Assembly (NCBI RefSeq): GCF_014218275.1
Contig: NZ_AP023213.1
Coordinates: 1,652,001-1,716,000 of the forward strand
Length of the DNA: 64,000 nt
Direction: 5' to 3'
Source: Citrifermentans bremense
Lineage (GTDB): Bacteria; Desulfobacterota; Desulfuromonadia; Geobacterales; Geobacteraceae
The notes under the pieces are model-generated. The model was given only the letters and a program-made list of their open reading frames with translations. It did not search any database and had not been told where the DNA came from. A program made the position numbers and the translations under genes. Below, piece by piece: positions 26,252-34,437 of this stretch (positions are counted from its first letter, which is position 1; every line of letters starts with the position of its first letter).

Positions 26252-26290
26252 AACAGGGGACTAGCACACACGGCTGGTCCCCTGTTTCTT
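26252..26290 (+). terminator. Intrinsic terminator after tRNA-Gln
   Basis: AACAGGGGACTAGC pairs with GCTGGTCCCCTGTT (one G-T wobble) and is followed by TCTTT. It ends the ispE/tRNA transcript. Confidence 0.75.
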
Positions 26291-26402
26291 TACCTCCCTT
26301 TCTTTGTCAGCAGAGGGGGGAGCTTGCAGGCTCAAGTTCAATGTTCGATGATCCGAAGAGTTGTTTCAGCTGCACAATAAAGGTTCCGAGGTATTTACTT
26401 AG

Positions 26403-26891
26403 ATGGGAAAAGAAGCCGCTATCAGGCTGAGCATGGACCAACTCCACTTCCTGGACAGGTGCAAGCGGTTCGAGCTTAAATGCGCGGATCTCTACTACCA
26501 CTTTGCGCGCATTTTCGCCGACAACAAGGAGCTGGCAAAGCTTTGGAGCAAAACGGCGCTCGAAGAGGAGAGCCACGCGCAGCAGTTCGCCATGGCGGCG
26601 AGGATGCAGGGGGTGGGTATGTCGGGCGTGAACACCGACGTCACCCAGGCGGTGTCGACCTTGCAGAAGCTGGAAGAGAAGATCGACCAGTTGATGGCGT
26701 CGACTCTCTCAGAGGCGGAAGCGCTCACCTTGGCGATCAGGTTGGAAGACCAGATAGCGGTGCTGCACATGTCCACCATCGTCACCTTCGCAGACAGCGA
26801 ACTGGAGAAGCTCTTCAAGGCGATGATGGACCACGACCAGGAGCACGTGGAAGCGCTGCGGGAACAACTGGCGCTATTGTCGCAGAACTAA
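26403..26891 (+). CDS. Ferritin-like diiron protein
   Basis: A 162-residue all-helical protein. The Glu in KRFELKCADLYYHFA, the E-E-x-x-H in ALEEESHAQQFA, the Glu in RLEDQIAVLHM and the DHDQEH near the C-terminus reproduce the ligand spacing of rubrerythrin-type four-helix bundles. No C-terminal rubredoxin domain is present. It probably handles peroxide or iron in the cytoplasm. It is the first gene of the accessory block after tRNA-Gln and converges with a bacteriohemerythrin gene, another oxygen- or iron-linked protein. Confidence 0.78.
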   Translation: MGKEAAIRLSMDQLHFLDRCKRFELKCADLYYHFARIFADNKELAKLWSKTALEEESHAQQFAMAARMQGVGMSGVNTDVTQAVSTLQKLEEKIDQLMASTLSEAEALTLAIRLEDQIAVLHMSTIVTFADSELEKLFKAMMDHDQEHVEALREQLALLSQN

Positions 26892-26905
26892 CCTGCGCGA
26901 AAGCT

Positions 26906-27343
26906 TCAGGCGTCGCCGCCGGCCGGGCCCGTCTTGTCGCGCCTGGTGCTGATGTTGTGGACGTCGAAGAACCGGCCGAACTCGACGTCGGTTTCACCTA
27001 TGTGGTGCGTCACCCAGTTGCACAAAAACCAGAGCAGCTCCACCGAAACCTTCCCGTTACCTTTCAACTCCTTCTTGAACTCGACGACCCTGCCGGTGAA
27101 GTGGGCGTGCTCTTCCCGGTGGGCCTCCAGCTTGGGGTAGCCCGTCTTCTTCATCCACTGCTCTTCACAGCTGAAGTGGCGAGCGGCGTAGTCGATCAAT
27201 TCCTGCAGGAATGCCAGCTCGATCTCTTTGCCTTCCCGGAACTCGTCGTAGGCCCTGTTCAGGGATTGCACCAGGTGCTTGTGTTGCCGGTCGATCTCCT
27301 GTATCCCCACCAAGAGATTCACATTCCATTGAATTATAGGCAT
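26906..27343 (-). CDS. Bacteriohemerythrin
   Basis: A 145-residue hemerythrin-like protein that binds oxygen at a diiron site. The signature starts with WNVNLLVGIQEIDRQHKHLV, giving the first His, and continues with HFSCEEQWM, YPKLEAHREEH and a C-terminal WVTHHIGETD. These supply the family's five His, Glu and Asp ligands. It may buffer or deliver oxygen in a microaerobic lifestyle. The gene stands alone, convergent with the ferritin-like gene. Confidence 0.93.
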   Translation of the reverse strand: MPIIQWNVNLLVGIQEIDRQHKHLVQSLNRAYDEFREGKEIELAFLQELIDYAARHFSCEEQWMKKTGYPKLEAHREEHAHFTGRVVEFKKELKGNGKVSVELLWFLCNWVTHHIGETDVEFGRFFDVHNISTRRDKTGPAGGDA

Positions 27344-27402
27344 CCCGCTCTCCCAACTTCGGCGCCGCCCCCTCCGATAGGGGACGGCGCCTGATTTTGC
27401 TC

Positions 27403-28335
27403 TTACTGCGGCGTCAGCACTATCTCGCCCAGTTCGGTCGCATCACCCTGTGCCACCGATACTGCCTGGGACGAATACAAAGCGAAGCCGTTTGCCGTTA
27501 TGAACGTCTTGTAGCCGACGCTCCCGCTGGCTGGCGGCACGAAGACGGCAAACGGGGCCTGCCATCTACCGCTGGTGTAACTGGAGAAGATGCGCCCTGC
27601 TGCGATCGGGTCGCTGTCGTTCACGGTACCGCGCCTCTTGACGGAGACGGTGGCGCTGGACCACTGCGCGAAGCTGGAACTCACGTTGCCGATGATGGAG
27701 CCGAACTGCGGCAGCTCGCCTGCCATCTGCACCATCCTGATCCCGGTCGGTTTCAGGTTGTAGCCGCCGTTGCCCCGCGGGACTATGGCGGTATTGGGGT
27801 CGAAGTCGATCATGACCGCGTTGATGACACCGGCCTTGACCTCGACGGGGCCCAGCACCTTGAGCCCGGACTGCTGCCCGCTGGGTGTGTCGAGCGGGAT
27901 CGGGTTGCTGCCGTTTAGGTCGCTGCTGAGCGTGAGGTAGTTGACGGGAGGACGGTTGCCGTTCGGGTTCGGCTCCAGAACCAGTCGGATCTGGCTGTAG
28001 CTCCCGGCCGGGAGGACGATTTCGCCCAGGGGTTCCTGGAGAAAGCGCAGGGCCATGACATCTACGACCTTGGGCGTGGCAAACCGCACCAGTACAGGGA
28101 GGTTCGGATCGTTATCGGCTGCGCCTTCCAATCCCCTGGGGACCACCCGTATCTCGCGTATGGCGATCACGACCTTGCCGAAGCTGTCGCTCTGTCTGTC
28201 GGTGATGGCGAGCTTTAAGGTCCCCTTTGTGGCGTCGCTTCCTCCCCCGCTGCAACCCCCAAGGTACGCGAAGGCTGCCAGCAGCAAGCAGATAACTATG
28301 ACAGCCGGCTTAAACGCTGCAGTTTTCCCGCTCAT
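27403..28335 (-). CDS. DUF4382-domain lipoprotein
   Basis: A 310-residue envelope protein with a lipobox LGGC (Cys about 28) followed by SGGGSD. The DUF4382 domain opens with GTLKLAITDRQSDSFGKVVIAIREIRV and continues through GSYSQIRLVLEPN. A second beta-rich part follows with an SSYTSGRWQAPFAVFVPPASGS block, similar to carboxypeptidase-regulatory beta sandwiches. Function is unknown; such proteins are presumed surface or adhesion components. It is second in the unit behind the GEMM riboswitch, 30 bases after the His-rich gene. Confidence 0.8.
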   Translation of the reverse strand: MSGKTAAFKPAVIVICLLLAAFAYLGGCSGGGSDATKGTLKLAITDRQSDSFGKVVIAIREIRVVPRGLEGAADNDPNLPVLVRFATPKVVDVMALRFLQEPLGEIVLPAGSYSQIRLVLEPNPNGNRPPVNYLTLSSDLNGSNPIPLDTPSGQQSGLKVLGPVEVKAGVINAVMIDFDPNTAIVPRGNGGYNLKPTGIRMVQMAGELPQFGSIIGNVSSSFAQWSSATVSVKRRGTVNDSDPIAAGRIFSSYTSGRWQAPFAVFVPPASGSVGYKTFITANGFALYSSQAVSVAQGDATELGEIVLTPQ

Positions 28336-28365
28336 GGGTCATCCTCCTGTCGTTATCGACTTAGC

Positions 28366-28674
28366 TTAGTCGCGTCCGTGCTTATTGCCGTGCCCTTTGC
28401 CGTGCCCTTCTCCTTTGTGATGCCCTTCTCCTTTTTCGTGCCCGAGGTGCCTGCCGCGGTCATGATGGTCTCTCTTTTTCATGTAAATGCGCCTGTGGTC
28501 CTCCACGTAGTAGGGGCGCCCCGCGTCGACGTAGATCCTCACGCCCGGAGGGGCGGGAAGGTAGGCGCCCAGTTGGATGTTCAGGTCCACCCCGCCGGCG
28601 TGGGAGGCCTGCGGCGCCGCGAGGGCGAAGCATGCAGCTGTTGCAAAGGCCAGTGTTGTAAGCGCTTTTTTCAT
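28366..28674 (-). CDS. Small His/Gly/Lys-rich exported protein
   Basis: A 102-residue protein with a clean signal peptide (about residues 1-26, ending ASHA). The mature chain has a short conserved-looking core (GGVDLNIQLGAYLPAPPGVR, then a YVEDHRRIYMKKRDH block). Its tail is dominated by His, Lys and Gly (HKGEGHGKGHGNKHGRD). The tail could bind metal or haem. It is the first gene downstream of the GEMM riboswitch, so its expression should respond to a cyclic dinucleotide. No family is recognised beyond similar short exported Geobacter proteins. Confidence 0.7.
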   Translation of the reverse strand: MKKALTTLAFATAACFALAAPQASHAGGVDLNIQLGAYLPAPPGVRIYVDAGRPYYVEDHRRIYMKKRDHHDRGRHLGHEKGEGHHKGEGHGKGHGNKHGRD

Positions 28675-28741
28675 CTTTTCTCCTCCGTTTCAGGGCACCC
28701 CGTACTATTGCTCCGCTTCCATTTCCCTGGGTTGCGGCAAC

Positions 28742-28855
28742 AAAAAAGCCGGGGCCAAAAATATCGATCGATATTTCGGCGACCCGGCTGTCTCGTGGAG
28801 ACCCTGTAGGCTTTCCGTCCCATCCTCGCGGATGGTTTAGTATTGTCGTTTATCT
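28742..28855 (-). promoter_or_regulatory. GEMM-I riboswitch (cyclic dinucleotide) with intrinsic terminator
   Basis: On the minus strand, starting near 28855, the aptamer reads ACGACAATACTAAACC, then hairpin CCATCC-GCGA-GGATGG with a GNRA tetraloop, GGACGGAAAGCC, the stem GGTCTC-CAC-GAGAC, and AGCCGGGTCGCCGA. These are the conserved GEMM-I elements. The terminator is AGCCGGG (28788-28782) with CCCGGCT (28754-28748) plus six U, sharing the aptamer's 3' strand, so ligand binding should favour read-through. The position matching Vc2 G20 is A, the feature linked to 3',3'-cGAMP selectivity in Geobacter. Confidence 0.88.
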
Positions 28856-28860
28856 GTGCT

Positions 28861-29071
28861 GAATTTTGCAGGAACCATAGCGCAAGGCATGGGGCATGTC
28901 AAGGATGCTTTTAATCTGTTTTTTAGAGTCAATGTCATGCCTGAAAGGGTGAAACAGTAAAAAATCTAAAGTCCTATGCAGATGTGCCGAAGATATACCA
29001 GTGTAAATGGCAAATATGGCATGAAACTGTTTTATTGATTCAATGTTATATCCGTAGCACGAGGGGACAAA
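28861..29071 (+). promoter_or_regulatory. Divergent promoter region between riboswitch unit and 29072 gene
   Basis: AT-rich, with no gene or clear RNA. It must carry the promoter of the riboswitch transcript (minus) and of the gene at 29072 (plus). I could not assign confident hexamers. Confidence 0.35.
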
Positions 29072-29449
29072 ATGGTACGCAGTATTCTCGAGATCGGTAA
29101 TGCCAAGTATGAGATCGACCAGGACGCGCTGAAGAGGTTCATGAGGGAAGCGCGCCAGTCTGCGGCTCTACGCGGTGAGCTTGATGATGGCAAGGAGAAG
29201 GTGCTGACTTATTCGGCGAGCGTTTCACCACCGGCAGAAGCCTCCATTGATGCTGTTTTCGACGAGGTGCTGCAGCTGTATAACGAGTACGCGAGAAACG
29301 ATGACCTAGACGTGCTGATGCAGTTGAAGGCCAAGCTGGAGCAGGTTTCGTTGCGGTACAAGAGCCTGGCCCTTGCCGAAGAGGTACTTAACATCAACAG
29401 CTGTCTGCCCTACGAGCGGCGGGTGAACTGCATCCGTGGCGGCAGCTAG
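29072..29449 (+). CDS. Conserved-looking hypothetical protein, helical
   Basis: A 125-residue protein starting at the ATG at 29072 after GAGGGG. It begins VRSILEIGNAKYEIDQDALKR, followed by a low-complexity linker, then a helical, Leu- and Glu-rich second half (VLQLYNEYARNDDLDVLMQL ... LAEEVLNINSCLPYERR). No signal peptide or membrane segment is seen. No family is recognised. It is a single gene followed by a terminator and sits between a cyclic-dinucleotide riboswitch unit and a PilZ gene, which hints at a signalling link but does not show one. Confidence 0.6.
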   Translation: MVRSILEIGNAKYEIDQDALKRFMREARQSAALRGELDDGKEKVLTYSASVSPPAEASIDAVFDEVLQLYNEYARNDDLDVLMQLKAKLEQVSLRYKSLALAEEVLNINSCLPYERRVNCIRGGS

Positions 29450-29480
29450 TCAGGGAAGGCGGGTTGAACCGGAATCGATG

Positions 29481-29515
29481 AAGGCTTGTGCGCCGTTGGC
29501 TCGCAAGCCTTTTTA
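29481..29515 (+). terminator. Intrinsic terminator
   Basis: AAGGCTTG (29481-29488) pairs with CAAGCCTT (29504-29511), then TTTTA. It ends the transcript of the gene at 29072. Confidence 0.7.
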
Positions 29516-29533
29516 GCATCAAGAAGGGCCGGG

Positions 29534-29941
29534 TCAGGACCCGGTCGCCGAGGCATGGCAGGCGCACTCTCCAGGAAGATTGCTTCTTTTCTCCTGTATC
29601 ATCTCCCACTCCTGCTCCAGCTTTTCCGGTTCCGTGGTCGATTGCCGCAGGAAGTCGAGCAGGCGCTCCTCGGCGTCTCCGGAAAAGCTCACGAACTTGA
29701 TCCCCACCATGGAAAAAAAGCTATGCACGATGCAGGCTGTTATCACTACGGGCCCGGCCTGCGGCTCCAAGGTGACCGATAGCGTGCAGCAGTCGCCGAC
29801 AGGAATCATTATGCACTCATCAGCGCTGATCAGCGCGCCCCTCAAAGAAACGTTTTCCAGCCGGCACTTGTAGTTCATGCCTGAATGTGACAGTTCGCCG
29901 GGCGCTCTGCTTTGTACCCGGTGAAAACGCCGCTGGTTCAT
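29534..29941 (-). CDS. PilZ-domain protein
   Basis: A 135-residue protein from the ATG at 29941, preceded by AGGGGGAT; a longer frame to 30130 lacks support. The N-terminal RRFHRVQSR supplies the RxxxR motif and NVSLRGALI the [DN]xSxxG motif of PilZ domains, which bind cyclic di-GMP. The C-terminal tail (EECACHASATGS-like, Cys-containing) is unusual. It lies 0.7 kb from a GEMM-I riboswitch, so two cyclic-dinucleotide-responsive elements share this insert. The target process is unknown. Confidence 0.82.
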   Translation of the reverse strand: MNQRRFHRVQSRAPGELSHSGMNYKCRLENVSLRGALISADECIMIPVGDCCTLSVTLEPQAGPVVITACIVHSFFSMVGIKFVSFSGDAEERLLDFLRQSTTEPEKLEQEWEMIQEKRSNLPGECACHASATGS

Positions 29942-30113
29942 ATAGCATCCCCCTATGCAGTGTAATGGACAATTGGCAGGTCTCTTATCGTCAGCGACGC
30001 GGCCGGACTTCAGTTTTTTCTCAAACATTACCGTGTGCCAACGCTTTGCGGCCTCAACTTCTTCTGTCTGTGCCTTTGCGGGTAGGCGGGTGCGTCTTTG
30101 GGCAGCTTTTCCA

Positions 30114-30142
30114 TTGACTTCAGGGGGCAACTATTGTATTAA
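30114..30142 (+). promoter_or_regulatory. Sigma-70-type promoter for prs
   Basis: TTGACT at 30114-30119, a 17-base spacer and TATTAA at 30137-30142, about 100 bases upstream of the prs start. The remaining sequence between 29942 and 30242 shows nothing else. Confidence 0.55.
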
Positions 30143-30242
30143 GTAGCGTTTCCTGGATTTGTGATGCCGGTCTAGGTGGGATCGGGAAGCCTGCAGGCCG
30201 CGCAGAACCTAAATAAAAGAAGTCACGAGGGGCAGAGCTTCA

Positions 30243-31193
30243 ATGGAAAACAAGATCAGGGTGTTCAGCGGTAACTCGAATCCTATTCTGGCAGAAAAGA
30301 TCTGTGATTGCCTGAAAGTGCCCCTGGGCAAGGCCAAGGTCAAGACCTTCTCCGACGGCGAGATCATGGTCGAGATCGGCGAGAACGTGCGCGGGCGTGA
30401 TATCTACGTGGTGCAGTCCACCTGCTGCCCGACCAACAACAACTTGATGGAACTGCTGATCATGATCGACGCCCTAAAGAGGGCTTCGGCAGCAACCATC
30501 ACTGCCGTGATCCCTTATTACGGCTATGCGCGCCAGGACCGCAAGGCCGCCCCGAGAACCCCGATCACCTCCAAGCTCGTGGCCGACCTGATCACCACCG
30601 CCGGCGCCGCCAGGGTTGTGACCGTGGACCTTCACGCGGGGCAGATCCAGGGCTTTTTCAACATCCCGGTGGACAACCTCTACGCCGCGCCCGTTTTGCT
30701 CGCCCATCTGAAGAGCCGCTTCGCCGACGACCCCGACAACCTGGTCATGGTGTCGCCGGACGCAGGGGGGACCGAGCGCGCCAGGGCCTTCGCCAAGAGG
30801 CTCGGCTGCACGCTGGCCGTCATCGACAAGCGCCGCACCGGCCCCAACGTGGCCGAGATCATGCACCTGATCGGCGACGTGAAGGGTAAGAACGCCATCA
30901 TCCTGGACGATATGATCGACACGGCAGGGACGCTCACCCAGGCCGCCCTCGCCCTGAAGGAGCACGGCGCCGCCAACGTGTACGCCTGCGCCACCCACGG
31001 GGTCCTTTCCGGCCCCGCCATCGACAGGATCAACGCCTCGGTCATCGAGAAGGTGGTCATCACCGACACCGTCCCCCTGGGTGAGAAGGCCGAGCTTTCC
31101 GACAAGATCAGGGTGCTTTCCGTTGCAGAACTTCTGGGAGAGGCGATCCGCCGCATCCACGAGGATGAGTCGGTCAGCTCCCTTTTCGTTTAA
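30243..31193 (+). CDS. prs: Ribose-phosphate pyrophosphokinase
   Basis: A 316-residue enzyme making PRPP from ribose 5-phosphate and ATP for nucleotide, His and Trp synthesis. The N-terminus [16 protein letters not shown], the flexible loop [14 protein letters not shown], the metal site [14 protein letters not shown], and the PRPP loop [11 protein letters not shown] are all intact. Length is standard. It heads the series prs-rplY-pth-ychF, all on the same strand with short gaps. Confidence 0.97.
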   Translation: MENKIRVFSGNSNPILAEKICDCLKVPLGKAKVKTFSDGEIMVEIGENVRGRDIYVVQSTCCPTNNNLMELLIMIDALKRASAATITAVIPYYGYARQDRKAAPRTPITSKLVADLITTAGAARVVTVDLHAGQIQGFFNIPVDNLYAAPVLLAHLKSRFADDPDNLVMVSPDAGGTERARAFAKRLGCTLAVIDKRRTGPNVAEIMHLIGDVKGKNAIILDDMIDTAGTLTQAALALKEHGAANVYACATHGVLSGPAIDRINASVIEKVVITDTVPLGEKAELSDKIRVLSVAELLGEAIRRIHEDESVSSLFV

Positions 31194-31252
31194 TAAATTT
31201 CAATTCAAAAGTCATTGGGTCATCAAATACCAAGATCGACATCGGAGGATGT

Positions 31253-31843
31253 ATGAGTAAGCAGGTGCTGAAAGCTGAACTGAGAGAGAAAACTGGCAAG
31301 GGTATCTGCCGCCGCCTGAGGGCTGCCGGCCGTGTACCGGCCGTTGTTTACGGCAAAGGGATCGCTCCCGTCTCCATTTCCCTGGGGCAGAAGGAACTTT
31401 CCGAAGCCATCGCTGGCGAGGGTGGGCGCAACCACATCCTGACCCTCGAGTGCGCGGGCGAGCTGAACGGCGCCAACGTGATCGTAGCCGACCTGCTGCG
31501 CGACAGCCTGAAAAACCAGCCGCGCCACGTCGACCTGCACAAGATCAACCTGGCCGACAAGGTCAAGGTCCACGTCAAGCTGAACCTGGTCGGCACCCCG
31601 GCCGGCGTCAAAGCAGGCGGCTTCCTTGATTTCGCGATGCACGAAGTCGAAGTAGAGTGCCTCCCGGTCCACATCCCGGCCCACATCAACGTCGATGTGA
31701 CCGAGCTTGTCATCGGCCACTCCGTCCACGTCGGCGATATCACCGCTCCGATCGGCACCGCAATCCTCTCCGACCCCAAGGCGCCGGTGGTGAGCATCCT
31801 CGGCCGCAAGGCAGCAGAGGAAGAGGCTGCACCCGCCGCCTAA
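31253..31843 (+). CDS. rplY: 50S ribosomal protein L25/general stress protein Ctc
   Basis: A 196-residue long form of L25 (CTC family) that binds 5S rRNA. The N-terminal L25 domain includes [17 protein letters not shown]; the second beta domain includes [20 protein letters not shown] short Glu/Ala-rich tail ends it. The ATG at 31253 follows GGAGG. It sits between prs and pth, the order conserved in many bacteria. Confidence 0.96.
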   Translation: MSKQVLKAELREKTGKGICRRLRAAGRVPAVVYGKGIAPVSISLGQKELSEAIAGEGGRNHILTLECAGELNGANVIVADLLRDSLKNQPRHVDLHKINLADKVKVHVKLNLVGTPAGVKAGGFLDFAMHEVEVECLPVHIPAHINVDVTELVIGHSVHVGDITAPIGTAILSDPKAPVVSILGRKAAEEEAAPAA

Positions 31844-31855
31844 TCCAGGTTACCT

Positions 31856-32422
31856 ATGGCAGCAAAACTGATCGTAGGGCTCGGCAACCCCGGGCCAAAG
31901 TACTCATGGACCCGCCACAACGCGGGTTTCATGGTTTTGGACCGCTTAGCCAGCCTCTCGGGAATCCAGGTCACCAGGAAGGCCTTCTCAGGCCTTTCTG
32001 GTGACGGCAACTGGGCCGGAGAGCGGGTCTACCTCCTCAAGCCGCAGACCTTCATGAACCTGTCGGGGCGCTCCGTCGCTGAGGCGCTTCGCTTCTACAA
32101 GTTGTCCCTCTCCGATCTCATCGTGATTCACGACGACCTGGATATCCCGTTCGGCAAGGTAAAGCTCAAGGAAGGCGGCGGTCATGGCGGGCACAACGGG
32201 CTGCGCTCTCTAGGCCAGGAGCTCGGCTCCTCCGCCTATGCGCGCATCCGCGTCGGTATCGGCCGTCCCGTTCACGGCGACGTGGTGAACTTCGTGCTCA
32301 CCAACTTCGCCAGGGAAGAGATGGATTCGCTCCTGGAGGTGCTGGATACCTCGGTCGACGCCATGGAGATGATGATCAAGGAGGGGATGCCCAAGGCCAT
32401 GAGCATCTTCAACGCGAGGTAA
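31856..32422 (+). CDS. pth: Peptidyl-tRNA hydrolase
   Basis: A 188-residue esterase that releases peptides from dropped-off peptidyl-tRNA. Motifs GLGNPGPKYSWTRHNAGF (catalytic His), KPQTFMNLSGRSV, IHDDLDIPFGKVKLK and GGHGGHNGLRS are all present. It begins 12 bases after rplY. Confidence 0.97.
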   Translation: MAAKLIVGLGNPGPKYSWTRHNAGFMVLDRLASLSGIQVTRKAFSGLSGDGNWAGERVYLLKPQTFMNLSGRSVAEALRFYKLSLSDLIVIHDDLDIPFGKVKLKEGGGHGGHNGLRSLGQELGSSAYARIRVGIGRPVHGDVVNFVLTNFAREEMDSLLEVLDTSVDAMEMMIKEGMPKAMSIFNAR

Positions 32423-32491
32423 CTCTCCCGCTGTAAAGGAAGAATCTAAAACCGCTCCCGGCACAGGGGCGGGTTCTCAAAAGGATACGTC

Positions 32492-33586
32492 ATGGGTTTC
32501 AATTGCGGTATCGTCGGCCTTCCCAACGTTGGGAAGTCCACCATCTTCAACGCGCTCACCTCGGCCGGTGCCGAGTCCGCCAACTACCCCTTCTGCACCA
32601 TCGACCCCAACGTCGGCATCGTGGCGGTCCCGGACCCGCGCATGGACCGGCTCGCCGAGATCGTCCACCCGGAGCGGATGCAGCCGACCACCATCGAGTT
32701 CCTCGACATCGCGGGGCTCGTCAAGGGCGCCAGCCAGGGTGAGGGGCTGGGGAACAAGTTCCTGGGGCACATCCGTTCGGTCGACGCGATCCTGCACGTG
32801 GTGCGCTGCTTCGACAACGAGAACGTGGTGCACGTAAGCGGCAGCGTTTCCCCGGTGCGCGACATCGAGGTGATCCAGACCGAGCTGGCCCTGGCCGACC
32901 TCGACACGGTGGAAAAGCGCCTCCAGCGTACCGAGAAGCAGGCCAGAAGCGGCGACAAGAAGGCGAAGGAAGACGTCGACTTCTGCCTCAAGGTGAAAGC
33001 GACCCTGGAGAAGGGGCTCTCGCCGCGCGACCTGGCCGAGACCGAGGACGAGAAGCTGATACTGCGGGACATGCATCTCATGACAGCGAAGCCGGTGCTC
33101 TACGTGGCCAACGTAGCCGAGGACGACCTGGAAGGGAAGCACCCCTACGTCGAGGAAGTGCGCAAGCTCGCGGCCAAGGAAGGAAACGGCGTGGTCTTCA
33201 TCTGCGGCTCCATCGAGGCCGAGATCTCCGAGTTGGAAGGGGAGGAGAAACAGGCGTTTCTCGAGGAGATGGGGCTCGCCGAGTCGGGGCTCGACCGCCT
33301 GATCCGCTCGGGCTACGAGCTTTTGGGTCTGATCACCTACTTCACCGCAGGCGTGAAGGAAGTCCGAGCCTGGACCATCACCAAGGGGACCAAGGCCCCC
33401 GGAGCCGCTGGCGTGATCCACTCCGACTTCGAGAAGGGGTTCATCCGCGCCGAGGTCATCGCCTACCAGGATTACATCGCCTCGGGCGGCGAGGCGGGCG
33501 CCAAGGAAAAGGGGCTGATGCGCCTGGAAGGTAAAGAGTACGTGGTGCAGGACGGCGACGTGATGCACTTCAGGTTCAACGTTTAA
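32492..33586 (+). CDS. ychF: Redox-regulated ATPase YchF (OLA1 family)
   Basis: A 364-residue Obg-like ATPase associated with ribosomes. P-loop [10 protein letters not shown]3 FLDIAGL, a nucleotide-specificity motif NVAE in place of NKxD (which explains ATP preference), and a C-terminal TGS domain with the ending [12 protein letters not shown]. Length matches the family. It closes the prs-rplY-pth-ychF group and is followed by a hairpin. Confidence 0.97.
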   Translation: MGFNCGIVGLPNVGKSTIFNALTSAGAESANYPFCTIDPNVGIVAVPDPRMDRLAEIVHPERMQPTTIEFLDIAGLVKGASQGEGLGNKFLGHIRSVDAILHVVRCFDNENVVHVSGSVSPVRDIEVIQTELALADLDTVEKRLQRTEKQARSGDKKAKEDVDFCLKVKATLEKGLSPRDLAETEDEKLILRDMHLMTAKPVLYVANVAEDDLEGKHPYVEEVRKLAAKEGNGVVFICGSIEAEISELEGEEKQAFLEEMGLAESGLDRLIRSGYELLGLITYFTAGVKEVRAWTITKGTKAPGAAGVIHSDFEKGFIRAEVIAYQDYIASGGEAGAKEKGLMRLEGKEYVVQDGDVMHFRFNV

Positions 33587-33597
33587 AGGCAGATTGA

Positions 33598-33635
33598 GAG
33601 GCAGATTAAGATTATCTGCTTCACCTCTGTTTTTT
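33598..33635 (+). terminator. Probable terminator after ychF
   Basis: GAGGCAGAT pairs with ATCTGCTTC across a seven-base loop, with a T-run at 33630-33635 after ACCTCTG. The gap between stem and T-run makes it a weak candidate. Confidence 0.45.
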
Positions 33636-33750
33636 AGTTGTCAAACCGGATTATCTGTAGTAAATAAATGCGTTCACCAGAACGGCCCAGTGCCGTATCT
33701 CCTTGCTCCGGGTCGGACCGGGGCTCAATTAACCGTGAGGAGGCTTAACA

Positions 33751-34155
33751 ATGAGCAGGATGTACGAGACGATCTACATCGTCCAGCCCGACCTCGGTGA
33801 CGAAGAGATCAAAGCTCTTTCCACCAAGGTACAGGACGTGATCGCCGGCATGAACGGCGATTTCAAAAGGCTTGAAGACTGGGGCACCAGGAAACTGGCT
33901 TACCCGATCAACAAGAACCCGCGCGGCCGTTACTTTTACCTCCGCTTCGACGGCGATTCCGGACTGATCGCCGAGCTGGAGCGCCGCCTGCGCCTTGACG
34001 ACAAGGTGATCAGGTACCAGAGCGTCAAGCTCGAAACTGAAGTGGTAGCCCCGGCCGCCGCTCCGGTGAAGAGCGCCGAGGAAGGGACCGAGGAAGTCGC
34101 CGCTGAGGCTGCTACCGAGGCACCGGCCGAAACGACTACTACGGTGGAGGGATAA
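33751..34155 (+). CDS. rpsF: 30S ribosomal protein S6
   Basis: A 134-residue S6. The core (MYETIYIVQPDL ... DWGTRKLAYPINKNPRGRYFYLRF ... LDDKVIRYQSVKL) is standard; residues about 100-134 form an acidic Ala/Glu/Thr tail. The ATG at 33751 follows GAGGAGG. It starts the operon rpsF-rpsR-DUF2232-rplI. Confidence 0.97.
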   Translation: MSRMYETIYIVQPDLGDEEIKALSTKVQDVIAGMNGDFKRLEDWGTRKLAYPINKNPRGRYFYLRFDGDSGLIAELERRLRLDDKVIRYQSVKLETEVVAPAAAPVKSAEEGTEEVAAEAATEAPAETTTTVEG

Positions 34156-34158
34156 AAG

Positions 34159-34437
34159 ATGGCTGACGAAAGAGCACCCCAGAGAAGCACCAGCGGCCCG
34201 AGGAAGAAGAGGCCGTTTCAGCGTCGCAAAGTTTGCCGTTTCTGCGCTGACAAGCAGGTAACCATCGATTACAAGGATCCGCGCACCCTGCGTTACTTCG
34301 TGTCCGAGCGCGGCAAGATCATCCCGCGCCGTATCTCCGGCAACTGCTCCAAGCACCAGAGGGAAATCACCGAAGCGATCAAGAGGGCAAGGAACATCGC
34401 CCTGCTTCCGATCGCCGGCAGCCACGCTACCGCCTAG
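34159..34437 (+). CDS. rpsR: 30S ribosomal protein S18
   Basis: A 92-residue S18 with the core [20 protein letters not shown] and [19 protein letters not shown]. The four cysteines suggest a zinc-binding form. It begins three bases after the rpsF stop and overlaps the next start by one base (TAGTG). S6 and S18 bind 16S rRNA as a pair. Confidence 0.97.
   Translation: MADERAPQRSTSGPRKKRPFQRRKVCRFCADKQVTIDYKDPRTLRYFVSERGKIIPRRISGNCSKHQREITEAIKRARNIALLPIAGSHATA

Noticed and set aside
28966-29030. Sigma-54 promoter TGGCAAATATGGCATG
   Set aside because: The GG to GC spacing is two bases too short for the -24/-12 consensus.
26172-30242. Genomic island integrated at tRNA-Gln by an integrase
   Set aside because: No integrase gene and no repeat of the tRNA 3' end were found downstream, so only an accessory insert is claimed.
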